Shown piece after piece: positions 40,549 through 49,699 of a stretch of DNA of 64,000 nucleotides. How positions within the stretch are numbered: position 1 is the stretch's first letter; each line of letters begins with the position of its first letter. The position numbers and the translations under genes are program-made. The notes beneath the pieces are model-generated. The model did no database searches. It was not told where the DNA came from and saw nothing but the letters and a program-made list of their open reading frames with translations. This stretch comes from Paenibacillus sp. FSL W8-0426 (GTDB taxonomy: Bacteria > Bacillota > Bacilli > Paenibacillales > Paenibacillaceae), in contig NZ_CP150203.1 in the NCBI RefSeq assembly GCF_037969725.1, positions 4,356,001 through 4,420,000 of the forward strand, written 5' to 3'.

Positions 40549-41241
40549 TCACAATTTAACCTCTTCCTCCCGCTTCAAATAACGGAAAGGTGAGCGGTTG
40601 TTTGCCCGCGTAATCTTGCCAATGGCCCCGTACCACAACCCTGCCATCAACGGTGCAATGAACCATAACCAATTGTTCACCATCGTGTTCATGATGACGT
40701 CGTACAGCGAATGCCAAAAGAACGGAAGGATCAGGGATAGTGCAAGAAACCAGCGTTTCCTGTCTGGCGTGAACTTGGCCCTGCCCAGGTAATACCCCAT
40801 AATGACCGCGAACATCGCATGCCCCGATACCGGCAGCAATGCTCTAAGGAACATGACGGATACGGAGGCGTTGCCCGCAAAAGCGTATAACACGTTCTCT
40901 ACCGTAGCAAACCCAAGCGAAACTGCCACGGAGTACAAAATGCCGTCATAAGGCTCGTCGAATTCGGTATGGTTATAAATAATGTGGTAAATCACAAACC
41001 ATTTGACGAATTCTTCGACCCCGCCTGAAATGACGATAGCTTCAAGGTAAGGGTTTTCGCCGAGCCACATCATCATGCCTCGCTGAATAATCATGACGGG
41101 CAGTACCATCAGGACCCCCATGATGAACACGCGCAGCACCATATGAAGCGGCTCGGAATCATAACGATCTTTCAAATAAAAATATGTTAACAAGGCGAGA
41201 CCCGGAGCTACTGCTGCCGCTAAAACCGAAAACAAAAGCAC
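40549..41241 (-). CDS. prsW: Intramembrane protease PrsW
   Basis: 230 residues from a GTG start, with about seven to eight membrane segments. The active-site motifs of the PrsW family (in the larger CPBP clan) are visible: 'GGVEEFVKWFVIYH', 'PVSGHAMFAVIMGYYLG' and 'FFWHSLYDVIMN'. In B. subtilis it makes the first cut of the anti-sigma RsiW. GGGAGGG precedes the GTG. The RsiW equivalent is not nearby; the anti-sigma factor at 1664-2314 is one candidate substrate, purely by inference. Confidence 0.93.
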   Translation of the reverse strand: MLLFSVLAAAVAPGLALLTYFYLKDRYDSEPLHMVLRVFIMGVLMVLPVMIIQRGMMMWLGENPYLEAIVISGGVEEFVKWFVIYHIIYNHTEFDEPYDGILYSVAVSLGFATVENVLYAFAGNASVSVMFLRALLPVSGHAMFAVIMGYYLGRAKFTPDRKRWFLALSLILPFFWHSLYDVIMNTMVNNWLWFIAPLMAGLWYGAIGKITRANNRSPFRYLKREEEVKL

Positions 41242-41283
41242 CGAAATTCCCTCCCCTGACTAAGACGCGTATACAACTGGAAC

Positions 41284-41898
41284 TTAATCCTGACGTTTAA
41301 AATGCGTGCAGATCACTTCAATGGCCTGCTCAGGCATGACCACTTTTCCGTATTCTTCCATCACTGCCGGAGTAACGGAAGAGCCTTCGCCGAATTCGGC
41401 GAGCAGCGCGATCAATGCCGCATGTTTATTCGAATCAACTTCGTCTGGTTCAAAATGCAGGAACCAGCGATCCTTATAAGAGTATAGTCTTCCTGCATTC
41501 GTAACATGCTCACGAAGCATATGAGCCGCTTCGATCAGTACCTCGAAATCTTTGAACGCATACACGATGGAATCGCTCTGCTCCAGAGTAACTTCCATTT
41601 CGTATACTTCCTCAGGCAGATCATCTTCATGACCTGAGCCATATTGCTGCGGATCGTATTTCCCACGGGTCACAATGACAACCATGCCTTGAGCGGGAAG
41701 TGCAAACACTTCAACGGCAAGCGGACCTGTAGCATCGAATCCAAGCTCGGAATAGGCCTGATCCATCATCTCGGTGAACAGTTCATGAACCTTGGGTATT
41801 TCCTGCCACATATCTTCTTTTTGTATTCCGCGCTCGCTCAGATCGTCAAAGGTCAGGAAAATCCGTATCTTATCGTGACTTAAACGTTCTATTTTCAT
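41284..41898 (-). CDS. mecB: Adaptor protein MecA/MecB (YpbH)
   Basis: 204 residues. The N-terminal substrate-binding part begins MKIERLSHDKIRIFLTFDDL, a typical MecA opening; an acidic linker at about residue 95 ('HEDDLPEEVYE') leads into the C-terminal domain that binds ClpC. It delivers proteins to ClpCP. GGGGAG precedes the ATG at 41898. Chromosomal position next to prsW fits the paralogue ypbH (mecB) of B. subtilis; the sequence alone does not separate mecA from mecB. Confidence 0.85.
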   Translation of the reverse strand: MKIERLSHDKIRIFLTFDDLSERGIQKEDMWQEIPKVHELFTEMMDQAYSELGFDATGPLAVEVFALPAQGMVVIVTRGKYDPQQYGSGHEDDLPEEVYEMEVTLEQSDSIVYAFKDFEVLIEAAHMLREHVTNAGRLYSYKDRWFLHFEPDEVDSNKHAALIALLAEFGEGSSVTPAVMEEYGKVVMPEQAIEVICTHFKRQD

Positions 41899-42024
41899 AC
41901 AGGATCTCCCCTTTATAAGCAAGTCTTATAACAGATTATGAAGCACCAAACAATATGTGCTGAAAATAAATCTATGTAGACATGTTATCATTTTATGCCT
42001 TCAATTGCACGAAGTAAAATCGAC

Positions 42025-42066
42025 AAAAAAAGAATCAATCCACAAAAATAAAGCTGTGGTTGATTC
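42025..42066 (-). terminator. Terminator of the small membrane protein gene 42084-42434
   Basis: GAATCAA-CCACA...TGTGG-TTGATTC stem followed by seven T on the minus strand. Confidence 0.85.
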
Positions 42067-42083
42067 CCAATCCGAATTTACGA

Positions 42084-42434
42084 TTATAATCCGGGAATTG
42101 TCGTGTTGGTTTGGCTCAAGATCTGCTCTACTTCACGTTTGACATCCGGATTTGTTCGTATGAAATCCATGAGCATGCCCATGTTCTCTTCTTTTTCTTT
42201 CGGAGATACGGTTCTGGCGGTTTTTTTCGCCGAATTCCGATCAGAGTCGTGGTGCCCGTTCTGTTTGGCACTGAACCCATCCATGCCGGGGAACGTCATT
42301 TCCATCATTTTGTGCTTGGCCTGATCCATCATGCGGGAAGAACCGGAGGAAAACATCGGGATTTTGCCCTTGGCCAGCCAGGAACTAGCCACAGCTCCAA
42401 TGACCACTCCAAATAAAAAGGATGACGCCTTCAT
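42084..42434 (-). CDS. Small membrane-anchored protein, YtxH-like layout, function unknown
   Basis: 116 residues. One N-terminal membrane helix ('SFLFGVVIGAVASSWLA') is followed by a hydrophilic, methionine-rich and then Lys/Glu-rich tail, ending in a short helix. The layout resembles YtxH/small-stress membrane proteins, but no signature is seen. GGAGG precedes the ATG at 42434. It is separated by about 90 bp from the next gene upstream and has its own terminator. Confidence 0.75.
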   Translation of the reverse strand: MKASSFLFGVVIGAVASSWLAKGKIPMFSSGSSRMMDQAKHKMMEMTFPGMDGFSAKQNGHHDSDRNSAKKTARTVSPKEKEENMGMLMDFIRTNPDVKREVEQILSQTNTTIPGL

Positions 42435-42520
42435 CAAACCAACCTCCTCATTTTGTAAAAGCAAGAGTATTGTTTGCGTGAAGACGCCAACTCATTCTGC
42501 ATAAAAACAGGAAAATGCCA

Positions 42521-42985
42521 TTATGAAGGCCACCAAGGCAAGAACGTGCTTGGCGCAGGTGCCCCCTTAATCCCCCACCATACCAAGCTGATGGTCAACA
42601 TCACAAAGATAAAAATGAGCGAGTTGACAAAACGTTTGCTGAAACGTAAACGTCTGGACGGATGCAACTGGGTACGCGTCGGCAGCTCTTCAGCGACAAC
42701 CGTCGACTCCTCATCCCCGTTCGCTTGTTTTGTTTTTTTGGAACGAGCAGGAATTCGACTTGGAAGCACAGGGCTTTCCAAAGAAGAGGCAAGCGCCTTG
42801 CGCTTTGATCTCGGCACGGATATGGAAGTCAATTGCACTTGGCCTGCTTCCTCAGCGATCACGGCTGTTTCGACGACAGAGACCACCTCGTGAGGTTCGA
42901 GCAAGCGATCTTGCGACTTGCTTTTCTCCGATTGGCGAGTACGCTGACTGCCATATGTCTTTATTCTGCTTAACTGCTGATTCAT
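42521..42985 (-). CDS. Tail-anchored membrane protein of unknown function
   Basis: 154 residues. The first 110 are hydrophilic and rich in Ser, Arg, Lys and Glu, probably disordered; a single hydrophobic helix follows near residues 120-140 ('SLIFIFVMLTISLVWWGI') with a short tail. GGAGGGG precedes the ATG, which overlaps the CPBP protease stop (ATGA), so the two are coupled. It might assist or be cleaved by that protease. I recognise no family. Confidence 0.7.
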   Translation of the reverse strand: MNQQLSRIKTYGSQRTRQSEKSKSQDRLLEPHEVVSVVETAVIAEEAGQVQLTSISVPRSKRKALASSLESPVLPSRIPARSKKTKQANGDEESTVVAEELPTRTQLHPSRRLRFSKRFVNSLIFIFVMLTISLVWWGIKGAPAPSTFLPWWPS

Positions 42986-43575
42986 GATCCCCTCCGAAAA
43001 CGTATGGCTAGACCGGACACCAGATCAATGACAAAATGACACAAGATCGGTGCCCACAGGGTTCCGGATTGTATGTAGATGTATCCCAACCCATAGCTCG
43101 AAACAAATACCCATCCCGTTGGAATCCAATGGCGTAAATAGCGAATGTGGATCACTGCAAAAACGATGCTGGTCCAATAAGGCCCGATCGCATGCTGGAT
43201 TGCACCACGAAACAACAATTCTTCACATATCGCGACGATGGCCGCGATGCATATGATGTGCCACACCGGGCGATGTTTGAAAAGCATCTCATTGATTCCG
43301 CCGTCGTCCATGCTTTCCTGTGGAATGACATAGGAAAGCACAAGATCCATCACAAGCATCACGCCGGCCAAACCAAGCCCCCACCAGACAAAATGGATTT
43401 GTTCAGGCAAAGCCAGCACTTCCAGCAAGTTTCTTTTTTGCAACAAAACCCAGATGACCCCGATAACCAATGTCAAACCTTGCGTAAAATACAGATTCAC
43501 CAAGAGCAAACGTTCGGTGAGCTGCTGCGGCTGCACTTTTTGAAACTTGAATTTGCGAAACTTCGGCTTTTTCAT
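42982..43575 (-). CDS. CPBP family intramembrane metalloprotease
   Basis: 197 residues, basic N-terminus and about five to six membrane helices. The CPBP (Abi/CaaX) signature is 'AICEELLFRGAIQHAI' with the paired glutamates, then 'FAVIHIRYLRH' and 'CHFVIDLVSG' supplying the other active-site residues. I start at the ATG 43575, which has AAAGGAC upstream; the ATG at 43602 is possible. A sigma-A promoter lies upstream. Its substrate is unknown. It is divergent from the serA T-box. Confidence 0.85.
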   Translation of the reverse strand: MKKPKFRKFKFQKVQPQQLTERLLLVNLYFTQGLTLVIGVIWVLLQKRNLLEVLALPEQIHFVWWGLGLAGVMLVMDLVLSYVIPQESMDDGGINEMLFKHRPVWHIICIAAIVAICEELLFRGAIQHAIGPYWTSIVFAVIHIRYLRHWIPTGWVFVSSYGLGYIYIQSGTLWAPILCHFVIDLVSGLAIRFRRGS

Positions 43576-43637
43576 CCTGGATGCATGTCCTTTTGATTTC
43601 ATATTTGTCGTAACAAACCATGTTTGCCCAACTGGAT

Positions 43638-43666
43638 AGTATACTAAATGATATCCAAAAAAACAA
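43638..43666 (-). promoter_or_regulatory. sigma-A promoter of the CPBP protease gene
   Basis: TTGTTT, 17 bases, TATACT on the minus strand. Confidence 0.65.
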
Positions 43667-43853
43667 TTCGATTCAAGACCTGCCTCAAGTCCCGGTTTTT
43701 CGGGATTTTCGGCCAAAAAGAACGATGGCTCATCCATTTTCACTTCCCCAAAAAAACAAACCCTTATTTAATTGTTCGAATAATGTCTTATCATGGTTTC
43801 TAATCCTTGTTACATCGACAATATCCGCATCTCCATGAAAATGTTCAAGCCTA

Positions 43854-43883
43854 TTGACATGCTCATGTCAGCCATGATACATT
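43854..43883 (+). promoter_or_regulatory. Promoter of the T-box-serA transcript
   Basis: TTGACA, 18 bases, TACATT on the plus strand. Predicted start near 43890. Confidence 0.7.
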
Positions 43884-43894
43884 ATGAAAAAATT

Positions 43895-44168
43895 AGTCAA
43901 GCCAAACACGATGATGGAAAAAAGACATTGCATTGTACATTCAGAGAGCCGATGGTTGGTGCAAATCGGTGGCAGGCAAATGTTCTTGAGCGCTCCTGAG
44001 TTGCTGCGTTGAAATTGGAGTAGGTGCAGCCGGTTAAGACCCGTTAACCTCTTCGGTCTATATGACCGCTAAGACTGTCGTTGCGAAGCGACGGTGAATT
44101 AGGGTGGTACCACGAATAACTCTCGTCCCTTATTGCGCAAGCAGTATGTGGATTGGGAGTTTTTTTGA
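43895..44168 (+). promoter_or_regulatory. T-box riboswitch upstream of serA
   Basis: Stem I features are 'CAGAGAG' at 43939, 'GGTTGGTG' and the 'GGAGTAGG' segment at the 3' side. The T-box sequence AGGGTGGTACCACG (44102-44115) is followed by a terminator stem (44118-44160) and seven T. The UGGN bulge reads TGGT, which pairs with an A discriminator base. The bases before GAGTAGG read GAA-ATT-G, so AUU (Ile) or UUG (Leu) are the visible specifier candidates; a serine codon is not obvious. From 44169 to the serA start I see no gene. Confidence 0.9.
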
Positions 44169-44340
44169 TTTCGCATGAAGAATAGCAGATATGGTCACCA
44201 TCCTATTTTCTATACCCGCCTTCTCTACTGCGACACCGCGTTGTCGAGCGGAAGAATCCATCCGGTTTTAAGGAAAAGACCTTTTTGATAGGGACTGGAC
44301 CTTGACGATCATAGATAACCATTTCAAGGAGGAAGAAACC

Positions 44341-45936
44341 ATGTACAAAGTGTTAGTATCAGACCCGATCAGCGATCTGGGAATTCAGCAGCTGGTGGAA
44401 GCAAATGATGTGGTAGTTGAGAAAAAGACCGGGCTTAGCGAAGACGAGCTGGTTGCCATCATTGGCGAATATGACGCTCTCCTCGTTCGCAGCCAGACGC
44501 GTGTAACGGAACGCATCATGGAAGCAGGCTCGAATCTCAAGGTGATCGGACGTGCCGGCGTTGGCGTCGACAATATCGACCTTCAAGCCGCAACTCAACG
44601 CGGAATCATCGTGATTAATGCACCTGACGGCAATACCATCACAACCTGTGAACACACATTCGCAATGATGATGGCTTTGGCACGCCATATCCCGCAGGCC
44701 TATGCCAAAACGATACAAGGTACATGGGATCGCAAAACCTTCCTTGGCGTCGAATTGCGCAACAAAACGCTCGGCGTGCTGGGAATGGGAAGAATCGGCA
44801 GCGAGGTGGCCAAACGCGCCAAAGCGTTCGGCATGGATATTCTTGCTTATGATCCGTTCCTGACTGAAGAACGCGCGGAGAAACTTCAAGTCAAGCTGGC
44901 AAGCGTGGATGACATTATCCGCAATGCGGATTTCATGACGGTTCATACGCCGTTGACGCCGGAAACCCGCCACATGATTTCCAGACCACAATTTGAAGTC
45001 ATGAAAAAAGGAATGCGCGTGATCAACTGTGCCCGTGGCGGAGTCATTGATGAAATGGCGCTGGTTGAAGCGATCGATCAAGGCATCGTAGCCGGTGCGG
45101 CATTCGACGTCTTTGAAGTGGAACCGCCAGCTGCAGACCACCCGTTTCTGAACCATCCAAACATCATCGTGACACCGCATTTGGGAGCTTCGACCGTTGA
45201 GGCCCAAGAAAACGTAGCGATTGACGTTTCGGAGCAGGTTTTGCATATTTTGCGCAACGAGCCGTTTAAAAATGCGGTAAACATGCCAGCCGTGGCTCCA
45301 TCCGTCATGAACAAATTGCAGCCATACTTCAAACTTGGCGAGACCCTTGGCAGCTTCGCCGCTCAAATCACGCAGCAAGCCGTTCAGGAAATTCGCGTCG
45401 AATATGCCGGCGATTTGGCAGAGGTGGACATCTCTCCTCTAACTCGCTACATTGTCAAAGGCGTGCTTGCAAGACATCTCGGACCGGAGGCCAACATCGT
45501 CAATTCCATGCATTTGGCTAAAACGCGCGATCTTAACGTCGTCGTAAGCCAAACGTCGAAAACCAAAGGTTTCACAAACCTGATCACGGTAACGCTCGTA
45601 ACGACCCAGGATGCACAAGAGCGGCGCGTGGCAGGCACCTTGCTCGCAGGCTACGGCGAACGCATTGTCCGTTTGGACAAATTCCCGGTAGATATCGCTC
45701 CGGAAAGCCATCAAATCCTTATTTCGCATAACGATAAGCCTGGGATTATCGGACGTGTCGGCACACTGCTTGGTCAAAATGATGTGAATATCGCCTCCAT
45801 GCAGGTTGGACGCCAAATCATCGGCGGCGAGGCCATCATGATTCTGACGGTCGACAAGGAAGTGCCGAAAGAGGTGCTCGTCCAGCTGACTGCACTGCCG
45901 GAATTGAATACGGCGGTAGAGATTGTGTTGGAGTAG
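44341..45936 (+). CDS. serA: D-3-phosphoglycerate dehydrogenase
   Basis: 531 residues. It starts serine synthesis by oxidising 3-phosphoglycerate with NAD. The substrate domain has 'GRAGVGVDNID', the NAD domain 'GVLGMGRIGSEVAKRA', and the catalytic region 'NCARGGVIDE' and 'TPHLGASTVEAQ'. An intervening domain and a C-terminal ACT domain (from about residue 455, 'HQILISHNDKPGIIGRVG') follow, so serine feedback is likely. AAGGAGG precedes the ATG at 44341 by 8 bases. It is a single-gene unit on the plus strand with a T-box leader and a terminator. Confidence 0.97.
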   Translation: MYKVLVSDPISDLGIQQLVEANDVVVEKKTGLSEDELVAIIGEYDALLVRSQTRVTERIMEAGSNLKVIGRAGVGVDNIDLQAATQRGIIVINAPDGNTITTCEHTFAMMMALARHIPQAYAKTIQGTWDRKTFLGVELRNKTLGVLGMGRIGSEVAKRAKAFGMDILAYDPFLTEERAEKLQVKLASVDDIIRNADFMTVHTPLTPETRHMISRPQFEVMKKGMRVINCARGGVIDEMALVEAIDQGIVAGAAFDVFEVEPPAADHPFLNHPNIIVTPHLGASTVEAQENVAIDVSEQVLHILRNEPFKNAVNMPAVAPSVMNKLQPYFKLGETLGSFAAQITQQAVQEIRVEYAGDLAEVDISPLTRYIVKGVLARHLGPEANIVNSMHLAKTRDLNVVVSQTSKTKGFTNLITVTLVTTQDAQERRVAGTLLAGYGERIVRLDKFPVDIAPESHQILISHNDKPGIIGRVGTLLGQNDVNIASMQVGRQIIGGEAIMILTVDKEVPKEVLVQLTALPELNTAVEIVLE

Positions 45937-45960
45937 TCATTCATATTGTATTTTTAGGAA

Positions 45961-45994
45961 AAGAGTCGACCCTTCAAAGGTTCGACTCTTTTTT
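45961..45994 (+). terminator. Terminator of serA
   Basis: AAGAGTCGA...TCGACTCTT stem followed by six T on the plus strand. Confidence 0.9.
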
Positions 45995-46032
45995 GTGTTC
46001 CACGTTGAACAAGATTAAACGGTAGCGTTCAA

Positions 46033-46062
46033 CAAAAAAACACCCCTGGAAGAGAGGGTGTT
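46033..46062 (-). terminator. Terminator of resD-resE
   Basis: ACACCC...GGGTGT hairpin followed by seven T on the minus strand. Confidence 0.85.
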
Positions 46063-46131
46063 TTCGCATTTATTGTATAAAGACTGCTCATGGGTAGGGA
46101 TTCTACCGAATTTTGCAGTTCTTTCGGGAAT

Positions 46132-47598
46132 TCAAACAAGCAGAATAAACTCGGTTCCTTTCCCAAGCGCGCTGTTGACGGTAATCGAGCCTTGATGGGC
46201 ATCAACGATATTCTTCACGATGGCGAGGCCAAGCCCCGTCCCTACGCTTTCGCCGCGTACACGCGCTTTGTCCGCCTTGTAAAACCGCTCAAATATAAAC
46301 GGGACATCCGATGGCGGTATGCCGGCTCCTTCGTCGCGAATGACAATCTTGGCTGATTTGGTTCGATTGTCTGTCAGTGCGCCAGCCTCAATGTATACAT
46401 TTTTGCCCGAAGGCGTGTGGCGAAAGGCATTGTCGAGCAGATTGGTGAACACTTGCTCCAACCGATCTTCGTCCGCCTCGTGAAGCGTGATGACAGGCTG
46501 CTCGCAGCGCAAATGAAGCTGAATCCCCTGTTCCTTTGCACGTACCGAAAACTTGCGGTATATCCGTTCCAATAACTCGACCAGATTGATTTCCCTCATG
46601 GCCATATCGGTGTGTCCCGCATCCATGCGGGCCAGATCCAAGAGATCCTTGACCAATCTGCCCATACGCAGCGATTCGTCGTGGATAACTTGGATCAATT
46701 CTTCGCTTTCTTCCGGCGAAGCCGCCATCCCGTCTAACAAAGCCTCACTATACCCTTGCATCATGGATAAAGGAGTACGGATTTCGTGAGACACGTTCGC
46801 GACAAAATCGCGGCGCATCTTTTCCATCCTGACTTCCTCGGTAACGTCCCTAAGTACGGCAACCGCTCCTCGAACCACGCTGTCCTCGTACAGCGGGGCC
46901 ATCTGCACGGACCAGACGCCCTGCTGGACATGAACGTTCGAACTCTGATCCTCGCCATCTTCCATCACTTTCTTGAACAAAGGGATCAACGGCTCGGGAA
47001 CATCCCGGGATGAAGCGCCCCTATGTGCCGGTTCGCCTGCCTCCTCTTCTCCGGCCCAGTCCAGCGACTCCCACGCCTGCATAATCTTCTCTCCAGGCGG
47101 GTTGGTCAATATAATCTTGCCTTCGCCGTCAAATGTCACGACTGCATCCGTCATGCTCCTCAGGACGCTGGCCAAATGCTCCTTTTCATGATTCAGGTTG
47201 CGAATGTTGTCTTCCAATTGTGCCGCCATGTGATTGAACGTGTTGGCGAGCTCTCCGATTTCGTCGCTCGTAACCAGAGACAAACGCGTGCCATAGTTTC
47301 CCTTTCGAATGGCATTGGCCGCCTGAATCAGCTGCTGCATCGGCTGCGTGATTTTCGTAAACAAAAAGAGCGCAAAAAATGTCGTCAAGCTGAATCCGAT
47401 GATGCAGACATAAGTAAACAGACGTTTGATGTCACGCGACTCGGATTCCGCAAAATTGGTATCGATATAAGGCAGCAAAAAAAGACCTAACGCAATAAGT
47501 ACACAACCCACAAGGCTAATAATGGTTAGCCACAGCTTCCCGACCAGTGACCTCCAGAAAGCGAAACTACTTCGGAACTTCCAGTTTATACCCGACAC
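46132..47598 (-). CDS. resE: Sensor histidine kinase ResE
   Basis: 488 residues with two membrane segments near residues 22-45 and 62-83 and only a short external loop, then HAMP (about 85-138), a PAS-like domain, and the HisKA/HATPase core. The phosphorylated histidine is in 'FVANVSHEIRTPLSMM'; ATP motifs are 'NLLDNAFRHT', 'DEGAGIP' and 'GTGLGLAIVK'. It senses redox/oxygen limitation and phosphorylates ResD. No start codon with a good ribosome site is present; the GTG at 47598 overlaps resD by 32 bp, so translation is probably coupled. Confidence 0.9.
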   Translation of the reverse strand: MSGINWKFRSSFAFWRSLVGKLWLTIISLVGCVLIALGLFLLPYIDTNFAESESRDIKRLFTYVCIIGFSLTTFFALFLFTKITQPMQQLIQAANAIRKGNYGTRLSLVTSDEIGELANTFNHMAAQLEDNIRNLNHEKEHLASVLRSMTDAVVTFDGEGKIILTNPPGEKIMQAWESLDWAGEEEAGEPAHRGASSRDVPEPLIPLFKKVMEDGEDQSSNVHVQQGVWSVQMAPLYEDSVVRGAVAVLRDVTEEVRMEKMRRDFVANVSHEIRTPLSMMQGYSEALLDGMAASPEESEELIQVIHDESLRMGRLVKDLLDLARMDAGHTDMAMREINLVELLERIYRKFSVRAKEQGIQLHLRCEQPVITLHEADEDRLEQVFTNLLDNAFRHTPSGKNVYIEAGALTDNRTKSAKIVIRDEGAGIPPSDVPFIFERFYKADKARVRGESVGTGLGLAIVKNIVDAHQGSITVNSALGKGTEFILLV

Positions 47599-48283
47599 CC
47601 CAAACGGTCGTAATCATCGCTGCCGACTCCGGCGATACTTTGTTCAATTTCTCGCGCAAGCGCTTGACATGTGTATCGACGGTACGAAGATCACCGAAAA
47701 ATTCGTAATTCCAAACATCTTTAAGCAGTTCTTCTCTGGAGAATACCTTGTCGGGCGATGTTGCCAGATAATGCAACAATTCGTATTCTTTCGGCGTCAG
47801 ACTGATCTCTTCCCCGCCGGCTGTCACGCGATGTGCATCGTGTTCGATGACCAGATGAGGGAAGACGATATTGTTGCTGGAATTGCTTTCTTTGGACAGG
47901 TAAGCCGTCGCGGAAGAACGTCGCAGGATCGCTTTTACCCGGTAAATGACTTCACGCGGGCTAAACGGTTTAACGACATAATCATCGGCTCCGACCTCAA
48001 AGCCCTGTACCCGGTTAATCTCTTCTCCCTTGGCCGTAAGCATCAAGACGGGGGTCGACTTGACCTGTCGCAAACGGGTGCATACTTCCACACCATCCAT
48101 GCCTGGCAGCATGACGTCCAACAGAATCAACCCATATTCCCCTGAAGTCGCTTTTCGCAGCGCCGTTTCCCCATCCTCGGCTTCATCGATTTCATATCCT
48201 TCTTTTTCAAGATACATCTTTAACAGTCTGCGGATTCGCTCTTCGTCATCCACGACCAGAATGCGGTTCTCATTTTCTGCCAT
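47567..48283 (-). CDS. resD: Response regulator ResD
   Basis: 238 residues: receiver domain with phospho-Asp in 'LILLDVMLPGMDG' and Lys in 'VVKPFSPRE', and OmpR-type winged helix at about 135-235 ('RTVDTHVKRLREKL'). With ResE it controls aerobic and anaerobic respiration genes. The ATG at 48283 has AGGGGCTGG upstream. About 150 bp separate it from resC; that gap holds an inverted repeat and a -10-like CATAAT, so resDE can be expressed independently of resABC. Confidence 0.94.
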   Translation of the reverse strand: MAENENRILVVDDEERIRRLLKMYLEKEGYEIDEAEDGETALRKATSGEYGLILLDVMLPGMDGVEVCTRLRQVKSTPVLMLTAKGEEINRVQGFEVGADDYVVKPFSPREVIYRVKAILRRSSATAYLSKESNSSNNIVFPHLVIEHDAHRVTAGGEEISLTPKEYELLHYLATSPDKVFSREELLKDVWNYEFFGDLRTVDTHVKRLREKLNKVSPESAAMITTVWGVGYKLEVPK

Positions 48284-48329
48284 TCCAAAATCCAGCCCCT
48301 TTGCAATAACTGCTTATCCACTTCTATTA

Positions 48330-48347
48330 TGTTCGACTTTGCGAACA
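48330..48347. promoter_or_regulatory. Inverted repeat TGTTCG-N6-CGAACA upstream of resD
   Basis: A perfect 6-6-6 repeat that abuts a CATAAT -10-like element on the minus strand. It is the reverse of the LexA arrangement (CGAAC-N4-GTTCG) and matches no operator I know. Confidence 0.45.
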
Positions 48348-48436
48348 ATATTTGAATGCCCCGATTGAACGCAGGAGCCGCATGTGTATTCCATCGTTTC
48401 TTGCCGGAACGTAGAGCAAACGCCCGACTTTTCGTC

Positions 48437-49699
48437 CTAGTCCGCTCCAGCGTAGGAATGAAGGCCGGCAATAATCAAGTTCACGCCGACCAGCGTAAAC
48501 ATGACGACCAAAAATCCCAGTACTGCAAGCCATGCCGATTTCCGCCCCTGCCATCCGCGGGATAAACGCAAATGCAGATAAGCGCTATAGTATAGCCAGG
48601 TAATGAGCGCCCATACCTCTTTGGGATCCCACCCCCAAAACCGGCTCCAGGCAATCTGTGCCCAGATCATCGCGAAGATCAATGCCCCAAGCGTGAAAAT
48701 CGGAAAACCGATCGCGATGGCCCGATAGCTGATCTCGTCCAGATCGTCCGCATCGATGCCGTCCAACAGCGGTTGCAAAGCTTGTCCTAACGGCCTTCTT
48801 ACAATCAGTCGGATGATGCCGTAGAGAATCAGGCCAACGATGATGGACCAAACTACGGTGTTTAGTTTGCGTCCCGCATTGACCCCGTTCATCCAGGATG
48901 GTGTCTCCAGCAGCGGTTGCTTCATGCCGAGAAACGGTTTCATGCTCTCCACTTCACTATTGTATGGTCCAAAAATGGGGGGCATGCGATAAATCACTTT
49001 ATCTATTGTACTATTTTCCTGTACCTCTGTGTCAATGGCAGCAGGCTTTTGCACGAATACTGCTTCATATCCCGCACCGCGAAACGCGAAAACCACGCCG
49101 ATAAAACCAATCACAACGACGATGGTTACCATCGTGAACTCGACCCAGCCGCGCTGGCGGCGCGAGTTTTTGTCTTTGCCGCTGAAATCTACGGTGCGCA
49201 GCAAATACATGAAGCCGGCGGCGAAACCGACGGCGAAAAATGCCTCGCCGAGCGCAGCCAGCGTTACATGAATTTTCAGCCAGATCGACTGCAGCGCAGG
49301 AATCAGCGGCTGCACCTCCTGCGGAAACACGGCGGCATAGGCCATGATGAGGATGGTCAGCGGCAAAGCGAACAAACCAAGCAAAGATTTGCGGTAAATC
49401 GCATAGACGACGATGAACGCAACCATGATCATCATGGATAGAAAGCTCATGAACTCGTACATGTTGCTGACGGGAATATGTCCCGCCCCCATCCAGCGGG
49501 TCGCAAAAAATGCCAAGTGGGCGATCAGTGCAACGATGGAAGCAACGAAAGCCCTTTTGCCCCACTGCGCAACATGCTTTTCGGGTTCGCGATTGCTCCA
49601 TTTCTTGCCCATTACGGCGACGGCATATAACAAAAACGCTGCACAATACAGAAAAAAGGATACGATAAATGCATCGCTGCTGAAATCCAATAAGCTCAT
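48437..49699 (-). CDS. resC: Cytochrome c biogenesis protein ResC (CcsA/CcsB family)
   Basis: 420 residues with eight or more membrane segments and the haem-handling tryptophan-rich motif 'WSRFWGWDPKEVWALI'. With ResB it forms the system II machinery that carries haem outside and attaches it to apocytochrome c. It overlaps resB by 4 bp. It has an external loop around residues 215-270 as usual for the family. Confidence 0.94.
   Translation of the reverse strand: MSLLDFSSDAFIVSFFLYCAAFLLYAVAVMGKKWSNREPEKHVAQWGKRAFVASIVALIAHLAFFATRWMGAGHIPVSNMYEFMSFLSMMIMVAFIVVYAIYRKSLLGLFALPLTILIMAYAAVFPQEVQPLIPALQSIWLKIHVTLAALGEAFFAVGFAAGFMYLLRTVDFSGKDKNSRRQRGWVEFTMVTIVVVIGFIGVVFAFRGAGYEAVFVQKPAAIDTEVQENSTIDKVIYRMPPIFGPYNSEVESMKPFLGMKQPLLETPSWMNGVNAGRKLNTVVWSIIVGLILYGIIRLIVRRPLGQALQPLLDGIDADDLDEISYRAIAIGFPIFTLGALIFAMIWAQIAWSRFWGWDPKEVWALITWLYYSAYLHLRLSRGWQGRKSAWLAVLGFLVVMFTLVGVNLIIAGLHSYAGAD

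Noticed and set aside
44359..45378. Minus-strand frame of 339 codons opposite serA
   Set aside because: Shadow of serA; serA has a ribosome site, T-box leader and terminator on the plus strand.
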